Notes under the pieces: generated by a model
What the model was told of the DNA's origin: nothing
Databases searched by the model: none
Seen by the model: the letters and a program-made list of their open reading frames with translations, nothing else
Program-made: the position numbers and the translations under genes
Source of the DNA: a virus
Virus record (IMG/VR): IMGVR_UViG_3300017713_000104
Span: 1-21,716 of that record
DNA length: 21,716 nucleotides
Reading direction: 5' to 3' (one strand)
In this document: positions 6,141 to 14,530 of the stretch, one piece after another
How the letters are laid out: the number at the start of each line of letters is the position of its first letter
How positions within the stretch are numbered: position 1 is the stretch's first letter

Positions 6141-8036
6141 ATGGCTTATACAAAAGTATCAAATAAAGAAGAAACTAGAAGTATTAAATATTTAAATAAA
6201 GATTTTACTTCTTTTAAAAATCAATTAATAGAATATGCAGAAGTCTATTTTCCAAACCACTTTAATGATTTTAGTGAAGGTAATCCAGGAATGATGTTTA
6301 TGGAAATGGCATCATATGTTGGTGATGTTTTGTCTTTTTATACAGATACACAATTAAGAGAATCATTTATAAACACAGCTCAAGAAAGAGAAAATTTATA
6401 TAATTTATCTTATGCTATGGGATATAAACCTAAAGTAACATCAACATCAGTTGTTGATTTAGAAATATTTCAATTAATTCCCTCAATAGATAATGGAGGA
6501 GGAATGTATATTCCAGATTGGAATTATTCTCTAGATATATTAGAAAATTCATCATTTTTATCTACTGAAGGTACTACATTTTATACTAATGAAATAACTC
6601 GTTTTGGGGTATCTTCTTCGTTAAGCCCAACAGATATAAATATTTATCAATACGATAATTCGGGTAACCCCCAATATTATTTATTAAAGAAAACAACAAA
6701 AGCAATTTCAGCTGAAATTTTAACAAAAACTTTTGATATAGGGGATGTTGAACAATTTAAAACACTAACATTATTTAATGATAATATAATAGGAATAGAA
6801 TCTATAACAGATTCTGATGGTAATATATGGACAGAAGTACCTTATTTAGCACAAGATACTGTGTTTGATTCAATGGAAAATACAGCTGCTAATGACCCAG
6901 AATTATATCAATATAACCACCAAACACCTTATCTTTTAAAATTAAAAAAAGTACCTAAAAGATTTGTATCTCGTTTTAAATCTAATAGAGAACTAGAAAT
7001 ACAGTTTGGATCAGGAGCAGCTATTGAAGGAGATGTTATTATAACTCCAGATCCTAATAATATTGGTTTAGGGATTAAAGATGGAAGAAATAAATTAGAT
7101 GTAGCTTATGATCCTTCAAATTTCTTATATACAAAATCTTATGGTGAAGCTCCATCTAACACTACACTAACAGTAAGATTTTTAGTAGGAGGTGGTTTAA
7201 AATCTAATGTAAAAGCAAACACAATAACCCAAACAGGAAAATTATTAATAAACCCTAAATCCAACTTAAATCCTTCTTTATTTAATTTTTCTAAAGGATC
7301 AATAGCAGTAAATAATTCATCACCTGCTAGAGGAGGAGGATCAGGAGATACATTAGAAGAATTAAGAATGAATACCGTTGCTTCTTTTTCAGCTCAAAGT
7401 AGAACAGTAACAAAAAATGATTATATAATTAGAACTTTATCTATGCCTGCTAAATTTGGTAGAGTAGCTAAAGCTTATATAACACAAGATGATCAAATAA
7501 CTCCTTACACAGGTGATCCTACTCGTATTCCTAACCCTTTAGCTTTAAATCTATATACTTTGGGGTATAATGATAGTAAAAAATTATCAAATTTAAATAA
7601 TGCTACTAAAACAAATTTATCTACTTATTTAGAAGAATTTAGAATGTTAACTGATGCTATTAATATTAAAAATGCTTATATAATTAATTTCGGTATTGAT
7701 TTTGAAATTACAACTTTTAAAAACTACAATAATCAAGAAGTATTACTAAATTGTATTTCAGAATTACAAGATTATTTTAATATAGATAAATGGCAAATTA
7801 ATCAACCTATTATTATCTCAGAAATAGAAAATTTAATAGGAGGAGTATTAGGAGTACAAACAGTAGATAAAGTAGATATTAAAAATTTAAACTCAGACGC
7901 TTTAGGATATTCTATTTATAGATACGATTTTAAAGGAGCCACTAAAAAAGGAGTAATTTATCCTTCAATGGATCCTAGTATTTTTGAATTAAAATACCCT
8001 AATGAAGATATTAATGGACGTGTAATAACATATTAA
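6141..8036 (+). CDS. gp6: Baseplate wedge subunit, gp6-like (baseplate J family)
   Basis: A 631-residue protein, close to T4 gp6 (660). Gp6 dimers form the ring of the inner baseplate and connect wedges. The N-terminal region has the typical sequence SIKYLNKDFTSFKNQLIEYA, then NPGMMFMEMASYVGDVLSFY and the following REN-LYNLSYAMGYKP (about residues 45-100). This is the J-like core shared with P2 gpJ. The middle is beta-rich, with VRFLVGGGLKSNVKANTI near residues 343-365. The region GGGSGDTLEELRMNTVASFSAQ, followed by RTVTKNDY (near 395-425), is also characteristic of baseplate J/gp6 proteins. The last 150 residues hold alternating strands and helices (INFGIDFEI). It directly follows gp25 and ends 1 base before the next start. 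Confidence 0.92.
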   Translation: MAYTKVSNKEETRSIKYLNKDFTSFKNQLIEYAEVYFPNHFNDFSEGNPGMMFMEMASYVGDVLSFYTDTQLRESFINTAQERENLYNLSYAMGYKPKVTSTSVVDLEIFQLIPSIDNGGGMYIPDWNYSLDILENSSFLSTEGTTFYTNEITRFGVSSSLSPTDINIYQYDNSGNPQYYLLKKTTKAISAEILTKTFDIGDVEQFKTLTLFNDNIIGIESITDSDGNIWTEVPYLAQDTVFDSMENTAANDPELYQYNHQTPYLLKLKKVPKRFVSRFKSNRELEIQFGSGAAIEGDVIITPDPNNIGLGIKDGRNKLDVAYDPSNFLYTKSYGEAPSNTTLTVRFLVGGGLKSNVKANTITQTGKLLINPKSNLNPSLFNFSKGSIAVNNSSPARGGGSGDTLEELRMNTVASFSAQSRTVTKNDYIIRTLSMPAKFGRVAKAYITQDDQITPYTGDPTRIPNPLALNLYTLGYNDSKKLSNLNNATKTNLSTYLEEFRMLTDAINIKNAYIINFGIDFEITTFKNYNNQEVLLNCISELQDYFNIDKWQINQPIIISEIENLIGGVLGVQTVDKVDIKNLNSDALGYSIYRYDFKGATKKGVIYPSMDPSIFELKYPNEDINGRVITY

Positions 8037-8037
8037 A

Positions 8038-9186
8038 ATGGCAAATTATTTTATATTTCCCGAAAAAGACAACACTTTATATAGTCACCCAGATAGAAAA
8101 AGTCTAAACGCAGGCCGTGATGAAATTCTTGAATTAGTAAAAGAAAAGGGAAGCTCAAATTTCTATCATCACCCATCAAGAATACTTATAAAATTTAATG
8201 ACTCAGACATAAAAACAGCAATAGAAAAAATAGGATCAGCAACTTTTAATAATGGTATCACAAAAGTATCTCTCCAACTAACAGCTATGCAGGCTAAAAA
8301 TTTAGTAACTACTTTTAATATTCAATCATTTCCTGTTTCACAATCTTGGAATGAAGGAACAGGAAAATACCTAAATATACCTTCAGGATCTAATGGAAGT
8401 TCTTGGCAGTATAGAGACAATAGTATTTCTAAAACAGAATGGGCAACAGCTAGTTTTGCAGATGGGTCAACAGGATCTATAGCTACATCTTTACTAACAG
8501 AAGGAGGAGGAACATGGTACACAGGAAGTGGCTTTCAATCAAACCAACAATTTTTAATAGGAGCAGATTTAAATACAAATTTAGATGTAACTAGTGTAAT
8601 CCAAAAATGGAGCTCTAGCCTTTATGCTGGTCAAACATACCCTACAGGAATAAATAATGAAGGTTTTATATTAATGGAACCAATATCTGTAGAAACAAAT
8701 GTGTCAGGTAGTTCTGGTGAAATGCAATATTTTTCAACAGATACTCATACAATTTATCCACCAAAATTAAACTTTCAGTGGAATGATTCTTCGTATAGTG
8801 GTACTAATATTAAATCAAGTGGAGATTTAAATGCTATTTTATATAATTTAAAAAAAGAATACAACCAAAATGAAGAAGCAAGATTAAAAATCCACGTAAG
8901 AGATCGATACCCTACAAGAACTTTTGTAACATCTTCTAATTTTTTAGACGTAGGACATTTTAAATCAACATCTTATTATAGTATAAGAGACGGACATACA
9001 GAAGAAGAAGTTATTCCTTTTGATGATACATTTACAAAATTAAGTGCTGATAGTGAGGGAATGTATTTTGATTTAGATATGAAAGGTTTACAACCAGAAA
9101 GATATTATCGTGTTTTACTTAAACATGAAAATAATGATGGAACAACAATATATGATGATAAATATATTTTTAAAGTTATTAGATAA
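8038..9186 (+). CDS. Structural protein with DNRLRE-like beta-sandwich domain
   Basis: A 382-residue protein. About residues 45-230 look like a DNRLRE-type beta-sandwich, a fold seen in surface and cell-wall-associated proteins. Signs are the strand RILIKFN, QSWNEGTGKY (102-111), SSWQYRD near 121-127, LDVTSVIQKW (182-191) and NNEGFIL (206-212), in the order and spacing of the family. The C-terminal part (about 260-382) contains RDRYPTRTFVTSSNF and ends in strands around LQPERYYRVLLKH, which reads as an attachment or assembly domain. It begins 1 base after gp6 and its stop overlaps the next start (TAATG 9184-9188). It takes the place after gp6 where T4 has gp7, but it does not resemble gp7. 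A peripheral baseplate or surface-decorating part is likely. Confidence 0.75.
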   Translation: MANYFIFPEKDNTLYSHPDRKSLNAGRDEILELVKEKGSSNFYHHPSRILIKFNDSDIKTAIEKIGSATFNNGITKVSLQLTAMQAKNLVTTFNIQSFPVSQSWNEGTGKYLNIPSGSNGSSWQYRDNSISKTEWATASFADGSTGSIATSLLTEGGGTWYTGSGFQSNQQFLIGADLNTNLDVTSVIQKWSSSLYAGQTYPTGINNEGFILMEPISVETNVSGSSGEMQYFSTDTHTIYPPKLNFQWNDSSYSGTNIKSSGDLNAILYNLKKEYNQNEEARLKIHVRDRYPTRTFVTSSNFLDVGHFKSTSYYSIRDGHTEEEVIPFDDTFTKLSADSEGMYFDLDMKGLQPERYYRVLLKHENNDGTTIYDDKYIFKVIR

Positions 9187-10307
9187 TGGCAGTAAATATA
9201 TCATTAACAAAAAAAATATACAATAATAAGGAATCAGCAGATTCTTTACAAGGAGATTTTTCTGATATAATAGTATCAAAACCCAAAATAAATACTAAAA
9301 AATTTTTTGAAGGATATAAAAAACATTTTTATAAAATTCCTAAAGAAGGACAATTATCTCATACTACTTTAATAAACCAAAGTCAAGAATATTTAGATGA
9401 TTATAAAGACCCTAACGCAGATACAATATTGAGATTAAACGAGGAAATTGAAAATTTAAGTGATATTTTAATTAAAAAAGAAAGTCAAATAGAAGAAGAA
9501 CATCCTTTTTATCCTAATAATACAATTTTAAAGTTTGAAAATAATACAAACCCTTTACCTGTTTGGATTATGCAAAATGGTGCAAAAAGAGAAATAACAA
9601 ACGGAGATGTTTTATCTTCAATAAAAAAATCAATAGGATATGAATATGATACTCCTACAAACGATATAGCTCAGTTAATTGATTTAAATACATTAGGAGA
9701 AATACCAAGTTTAGAACCTAAAATAAATGTAGATAATGATATAAATAAATTTAATTTTATTACAAGTACTTCTAATTTTAATTTAGGGGATTTTGTAGAA
9801 TATACAACATCAGAAGTTACATGTATAGAAGGAAAACAAGATGATTTATATGATTGGTATAATCCAATAAATACTGATGGGTGGCAAATAAATGGATTAG
9901 GTAATGGTGAAGGTAGAAATAGACCTAGAAAAGATTATTTAGATGATGAACCAAATAACGGTGGGTGTATAATACGTAAATATAGTATAGGTTTAGATGA
10001 AGGAAATGTAGTAGAAAGTACAAGAAGAATATACCCAGGAGAAACTATAAAAGTATGGTATAGAAAAAATCCAATAGTAAATGGACAAATAGTTCAAAAC
10101 GGGGGAAAATTACATGATGTAAAAGGATTCGTAAAAGAAGTTAGAAAAACATCAGGACCATTAAAGCTAACAGAAGAAGAATATAGAAAAGACGAATATG
10201 GTAGAATATTTTCTAACTTATCACCCCACTTAGACCATTTAGATGACATTAATGGACAAACAAGAGTCATGTTTTATGATGTTCCTACAGAAAATGATAA
10301 TTACTAA
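9186..10307 (+). CDS. Baseplate-region structural protein, long paralog of a tandem pair
   Basis: A 373-residue protein. Residues about 40-180 are clearly related to the next gene product: a FYKIP/FYEIS segment, SHTTLINQSQEYL against SHTSIVKKSSKYA, a short coiled coil with LNEEIENLSDIL, then EEEHPFYPNN against EDEHPIIPNR, and a matching stretch ending in PKIN/PPIN. Residues 190-373 form an extra domain absent from the partner. This domain has aromatic and glycine-rich stretches (DWYNPINTDGWQINGLGNG) and strands such as RRIYPGETIKVWYRK. Both ends overlap neighbours through TAATG, so the three genes 8038, 9186 and 10307 are probably translated in step. The function is unknown. Association with the wedge periphery or fibre attachment is inferred from position. 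Confidence 0.72.
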   Translation: MAVNISLTKKIYNNKESADSLQGDFSDIIVSKPKINTKKFFEGYKKHFYKIPKEGQLSHTTLINQSQEYLDDYKDPNADTILRLNEEIENLSDILIKKESQIEEEHPFYPNNTILKFENNTNPLPVWIMQNGAKREITNGDVLSSIKKSIGYEYDTPTNDIAQLIDLNTLGEIPSLEPKINVDNDINKFNFITSTSNFNLGDFVEYTTSEVTCIEGKQDDLYDWYNPINTDGWQINGLGNGEGRNRPRKDYLDDEPNNGGCIIRKYSIGLDEGNVVESTRRIYPGETIKVWYRKNPIVNGQIVQNGGKLHDVKGFVKEVRKTSGPLKLTEEEYRKDEYGRIFSNLSPHLDHLDDINGQTRVMFYDVPTENDNY

Positions 10308-10927
10308 TGTCTGAAATAAAAGAAATACTATTAAACAAAAAAGTTTTTGGATTTAAGGATACTAAAAGATCTTTAAATAGAGATATTGTAGAATTTTTAC
10401 CTAAAACTTCTTCTGTAGGAGAATTATTTGATATATATAATGCTTTGTTTTATGAAATAAGTTCGTTAGGAAAAAAATCACATACTAGTATAGTAAAAAA
10501 AAGCTCTAAATATGCAGGAATTCCTTTAGATCCTCAATTATTAGAAATAGAAGATTTAGAAGAACAAATTCAAATACTAAAAGACGATATAGATTCAATA
10601 GAAGACGAACATCCTATTATACCTAATAGATCAGTTATACAAAACAGAGCAAATAATGAACTTAATTATTATATACAATCAGGTAGAAAAAGACAAATAT
10701 TTGATGATAGAACTCTTAGATTAATAAAAAAACAATCAGGACTTCATAAAGATGCCCCAGATTCAGATTTTGTTATAAAACTAGATTCATCAGCAATAGG
10801 AGGTATTATAAGTGGACCCCCTATAAATACTATAAATGACTTAAACATAGATGTTTTAGAAATAAATAGATATGGGCAAAATATAATAACCAATATTGAT
10901 AATACTGAACCAATAGAAAGAAATTAA
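10307..10927 (+). CDS. Baseplate-region structural protein, short paralog of a tandem pair
   Basis: A 206-residue protein that parallels the first half of its upstream neighbour throughout residues about 35-175 (FYEISSLGKKSHTSI; the coiled coil IEDLEEQIQILKDDIDSIED; EHPIIPNRSV; YIQSGRKRQIFDDRTLRLIKK). It stops soon after the shared module with a short Asn/Ile-rich tail. It therefore lacks the extra C-terminal domain of the 373-residue copy. Its start overlaps the upstream stop (TAATG 10305-10309) and the next gene begins 4 bases after its own stop. The pair could form a hetero-oligomer through the shared coiled coil. No function is recognised. Confidence 0.75.
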   Translation: MSEIKEILLNKKVFGFKDTKRSLNRDIVEFLPKTSSVGELFDIYNALFYEISSLGKKSHTSIVKKSSKYAGIPLDPQLLEIEDLEEQIQILKDDIDSIEDEHPIIPNRSVIQNRANNELNYYIQSGRKRQIFDDRTLRLIKKQSGLHKDAPDSDFVIKLDSSAIGGIISGPPINTINDLNIDVLEINRYGQNIITNIDNTEPIERN

Positions 10928-10931
10928 ATAT

Positions 10932-13900
10932 ATGGCAAAATATATATCACAAGAAACCCCACCACAAAAACTTAATTTACCTAATGTATCTTCAAAAGAG
11001 ATTCAAAAGTCTTTTAATTCAAAAGATAATATAGAACTTCATATATCTGATTTAAGAGGTAATTTATTAGATTCTTTTTCAAATTTTAAAGAATATACTC
11101 TTACAAATGAATCTGTAAAAATAGATCCTGAACATATATTAAGGGAAAATGGATATTCTTATGGTCAATATAATTTAAAATTTTTACTTCAACGACTAAA
11201 AATATTTCATTTAGAAAATGAAGAAGACCCATTTACAATTTTAGAAATATCCCCTTCTCGTACAGAAATTAAATTAATAAGTCCTAAAATAAAAAATGGT
11301 ACATTTAGAACATCTGTAAAAACTTTTATTTCAGAAATAGAAAATTCATCTTATTTTAGAGATTTTGTTTTAAATTTTGGAAAAGGGCTAAATATAATAG
11401 GGATAAATGCATTATTAAACACCAATAATGCTAAATATGAACTTATAATAAAAACTTTAAATCCTTTACCTTCATCTATTAATAAAAATGATACCTGTAA
11501 AATAGTAGAATCTATAGTAGATCCTCATATGTTTGAAATAGATATGGGTACCCCACCTCCTGTAGATGATACTGTATCTTTAAGAGGTCCTAATTTTAAT
11601 ATATCTGTAAAAGAACAAAAATCAATTCCTTCAAATTATAAAAATTATGATCAACTATTAAAATATTCTGTAAGTTCTTCTTATAATAATTTAGTAAATA
11701 TTTTAGAAAAAGGTGAAATACCAGAAATAGAATATGATTATGTAAGACCTGTGTCCGAAAGTTTAGAAGAAGTAATAACATCTTATCACTTTGAAAATTT
11801 CGTACATTTTAGTAGTGCTACAGATAGATTAAAAAACTTTAAACATAAATTAATATTAATTGAAAATAAAAATAAAAAAATAGGAGAAATAGACAATATA
11901 AGTTCTACATTATCTAATGCTTCCTCTAATAATAAAATAAAATTAAATAATGAAATAGATAAAATAACAAAAGGGTTTGATGGATATGAAAGATTTTTAT
12001 ATTACACAACAGGATCTAATAATTTTACATGGCCTAAACAAAATAATACAATCCCTTATATACCTTATTCTGTTACTTCTTCAGAAGCAAAAACATGGTT
12101 AGGACATGAAGTAGACACAGCAACATTTTATGGAGGACAATTACTATCAGCTTCTTTATTTGACAGACAAAATGTTTACAAATTAACTGACACTTTACCC
12201 CTTCATATAAAAGATGGTAAAAGTAATAATTTTTATGTTAGTCTTATTAATATGATGGGTCAACATTTTGATCAAATATGGACTCATATTAAACACATAA
12301 CAAAAATAAAAGATACACATCATAAAAGAGGTATATCTAAAGATTTAGTTTATCATACTTTACAAAATTTAGGAATTAATGTTTTTGATCAATTTGAAAA
12401 TTCAGACTTATCAGAATATATTTTAGGTGAAGGATCAGGAAGCAACCAATATGATGTAAAACATTACTTAGCCAAATCAGGTTCAGGAGTAATACCTACA
12501 GAAACTATGGTAACTGCTTCAAATGAAGGATCTATACCTAAAGGAGACATAGCAAAAGAAGTATGGAAACGTATATACCACAATGTGCCTTATCTTTTAA
12601 AAACTAAAGGAACAGAAAGAGGATTAAGAGCATTAATGAATTGTTATGGAATCCCTTCAACTACCTTAAATATAAAAGAATATGGGGGGTCTACATCTGA
12701 TAGAACAACTTATAAAACTTTTAGTTACGAAAAAACAGGATTAGCTTTAAAAGGAAGCTCAGGAACAACCACAGGATTTTTTGCAAAAACAGATTGGTCA
12801 GCTTCTATAAATTCAAATGTAGTTTCTGCTAGTAATAAAACAGTAACTTTTAGAATAAAACCCACAAGAAAAGATCAATCTACAAATTACCATTTATTTA
12901 CATTATCAGGTTCATATAATAGTACTGCAGTAGTAGACAGTGAAGATAACCACTTAATACTAGAACCTTATGGGTCTATAAATACAGACATATCTTCTTC
13001 AGGAGACCATGATCAATATGGTAGATTATCTTATTATCAAGGTAACACTTTAAAAACATCAACATCTTATTTTCCTATATTTAATGGAAATTTTTGGAAT
13101 ATTTTTGTAAATTCAGAAAACTTAAATACAGACCACACAGCTAGTTTTGGAGCATATCAAGCTAATTCGTTAAAAAACATAGCATATTATACAGCAAATA
13201 CAACAACTTTAACAAATCCTAAAAATACTTGGGGGTTTAGTTCTGATAAAGGAGCAAGAGAAGCATTTTTTGGAGGAGTACCAGCAAATGAAAGTGCACA
13301 TTATAATACAGTAGATGGATTAATGTTTTCAGGATCAATGCAAGAAATAAGATATTATTTTGGTGAAGCATTATCACATGAAACTCTTAAAAAACAAGCA
13401 CTAGACCCTTACATATATGCAGGTAATTCTGTTTCTTCTTCTTATAATAATTTAGTAGTAAGATTACCTTTGGGAAGTAATTTACATGAGAATACTTCAA
13501 GTTTTCATCCTAATATAGATAGAGATTATATTAATAGTGGCAGTATCTCAAGTAGTTTAGCTGATCCTATATGGGAAAGTATAACAGAAAAACACCATTT
13601 ACTTACTCCAGATACTATAGGAGCATCAATGACAAGTGAAAAAGTAAGAATAGACACAGGTACTATAGATGATAATATTTTATCTCATAACACATGTGCA
13701 GAAACTTCTACACTAGACAGACAACCACCAGATTATGAAGATTTAGGTATATTTTTATCACCTACAAGTGAATTAAACGAAGATATAATTTATACTTTAG
13801 GAGCATTTAGATTAGATGATTATATAGGTTCACCTTTACCTTCTGCCCAAACATCCTCTTATTATTCAGACTTAAAAGAATTAAGAGATTTATATTTTAA

Positions 13901-14528
13901 AAAAGTAAAAAGAAAATACGATTATTGGGATTATTTAAAAACAATACAATATATAGATCATACTTTATTTAAATTAATAGAACAATTTGTACCTTTTAGA
14001 GCAAACACAAAAACAGGTATGTTAATTGAACCTCATTATTTAGAAAGAAATAAATTTGTAAGACAATTACCGGTTCAAACTTATGGTCAAACAATGATTT
14101 CAGGGTCATATAATACATTTCATGTTGATTTAACTACATTTTCTGGTTCAGAAGACAAATATAAAGGAAGTTCAATATTATCTTTAGACACAGCTATAGG
14201 GGGAGGAAATGTACCTACACACAATACTTTTACTACTCACCATATAGGTACTAATAAAGATGGATATAGAACAGAATTTGGAACTAATGGTACAATTACT
14301 TTATATAGTTGGGAACCAGTAATTCAAGAAGCAGCCCAAGCACCAATTAAACCTTTTGGGGGGGTAGAATTTGATGGATCAAACAACTTTAGACATGAAA
14401 AACCAAAAAATTATAGAAAATTTAATTCAAATACATTAATGGGGAATGTACAAAAAGGAAGAGTTTCTAGTAGGTATTATAGAAGTTTGGCTATCGGAAA
14501 CCAAAATGATATATTAAATAATAATTAG
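10932..14528 (+). CDS. Large baseplate protein with gp7/tail-protein-I-like segment and LamG-like domain
   Basis: A 1198-residue protein. Residues about 430-580 are helical and contain NNFYVSLINMMGQHFDQIW, then VWKRIYHNVPYLLKTKGTER and GLRALMNCYGIP. This is the KGT-x-x-(G/A)LR pattern of phage tail protein I (P2 gpI), whose T4 counterpart in the wedge is gp7. Residues about 605-825 are beta-rich and end FSGSMQEIRYYFGEALSHETL, which looks like a LamG/concanavalin-like jelly roll. Near 1017-1040 comes FVPFRANTKTGMLIEPHYLE, which I associate with marine phage baseplate proteins. The word SSYNNLV occurs twice, about residues 249-255 and 836-842. T4 gp7 has 1032 residues, so size and position after gp6 both fit. 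The gp7-equivalent call is inference; the LamG addition would be a lineage-specific host-contact part. Confidence 0.72.
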   Translation: MAKYISQETPPQKLNLPNVSSKEIQKSFNSKDNIELHISDLRGNLLDSFSNFKEYTLTNESVKIDPEHILRENGYSYGQYNLKFLLQRLKIFHLENEEDPFTILEISPSRTEIKLISPKIKNGTFRTSVKTFISEIENSSYFRDFVLNFGKGLNIIGINALLNTNNAKYELIIKTLNPLPSSINKNDTCKIVESIVDPHMFEIDMGTPPPVDDTVSLRGPNFNISVKEQKSIPSNYKNYDQLLKYSVSSSYNNLVNILEKGEIPEIEYDYVRPVSESLEEVITSYHFENFVHFSSATDRLKNFKHKLILIENKNKKIGEIDNISSTLSNASSNNKIKLNNEIDKITKGFDGYERFLYYTTGSNNFTWPKQNNTIPYIPYSVTSSEAKTWLGHEVDTATFYGGQLLSASLFDRQNVYKLTDTLPLHIKDGKSNNFYVSLINMMGQHFDQIWTHIKHITKIKDTHHKRGISKDLVYHTLQNLGINVFDQFENSDLSEYILGEGSGSNQYDVKHYLAKSGSGVIPTETMVTASNEGSIPKGDIAKEVWKRIYHNVPYLLKTKGTERGLRALMNCYGIPSTTLNIKEYGGSTSDRTTYKTFSYEKTGLALKGSSGTTTGFFAKTDWSASINSNVVSASNKTVTFRIKPTRKDQSTNYHLFTLSGSYNSTAVVDSEDNHLILEPYGSINTDISSSGDHDQYGRLSYYQGNTLKTSTSYFPIFNGNFWNIFVNSENLNTDHTASFGAYQANSLKNIAYYTANTTTLTNPKNTWGFSSDKGAREAFFGGVPANESAHYNTVDGLMFSGSMQEIRYYFGEALSHETLKKQALDPYIYAGNSVSSSYNNLVVRLPLGSNLHENTSSFHPNIDRDYINSGSISSSLADPIWESITEKHHLLTPDTIGASMTSEKVRIDTGTIDDNILSHNTCAETSTLDRQPPDYEDLGIFLSPTSELNEDIIYTLGAFRLDDYIGSPLPSAQTSSYYSDLKELRDLYFKKVKRKYDYWDYLKTIQYIDHTLFKLIEQFVPFRANTKTGMLIEPHYLERNKFVRQLPVQTYGQTMISGSYNTFHVDLTTFSGSEDKYKGSSILSLDTAIGGGNVPTHNTFTTHHIGTNKDGYRTEFGTNGTITLYSWEPVIQEAAQAPIKPFGGVEFDGSNNFRHEKPKNYRKFNSNTLMGNVQKGRVSSRYYRSLAIGNQNDILNNN
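11675..11696 (+). repeat. 22-bp direct repeat, copy 1 (within the 1198-aa gene)
   Basis: The 22 bases from 11675 (beginning TTCTTCTTATAATAATTTAG) are identical to 13436-13457, in the same reading frame, and encode SSYNNLV in both places. Confidence 0.8.
13436..13457 (+). repeat. 22-bp direct repeat, copy 2 (within the 1198-aa gene)
   Basis: Identical to 11675-11696 and in the same frame. This copy lies just after the LamG-like region, in SSYNNLVVRLPLG. Confidence 0.8.
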
Positions 14529-14530
14529 TT

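Noticed and set aside
8038-9186. Calling the 382-aa protein gp7 or gp8 because it follows gp6
   Set aside because: Its size and DNRLRE-like motifs do not fit either T4 protein. The gpI/gp7-like motif is in the 1198-aa protein instead.
10813-10820. TATAAATA words on the plus strand inside genes (also near 3013, 6628, 9740, 12975 and 15945)
   Set aside because: They match the T4 late promoter core but are spread inside coding sequence as expected by chance in such AT-rich DNA, and none precedes a start codon.
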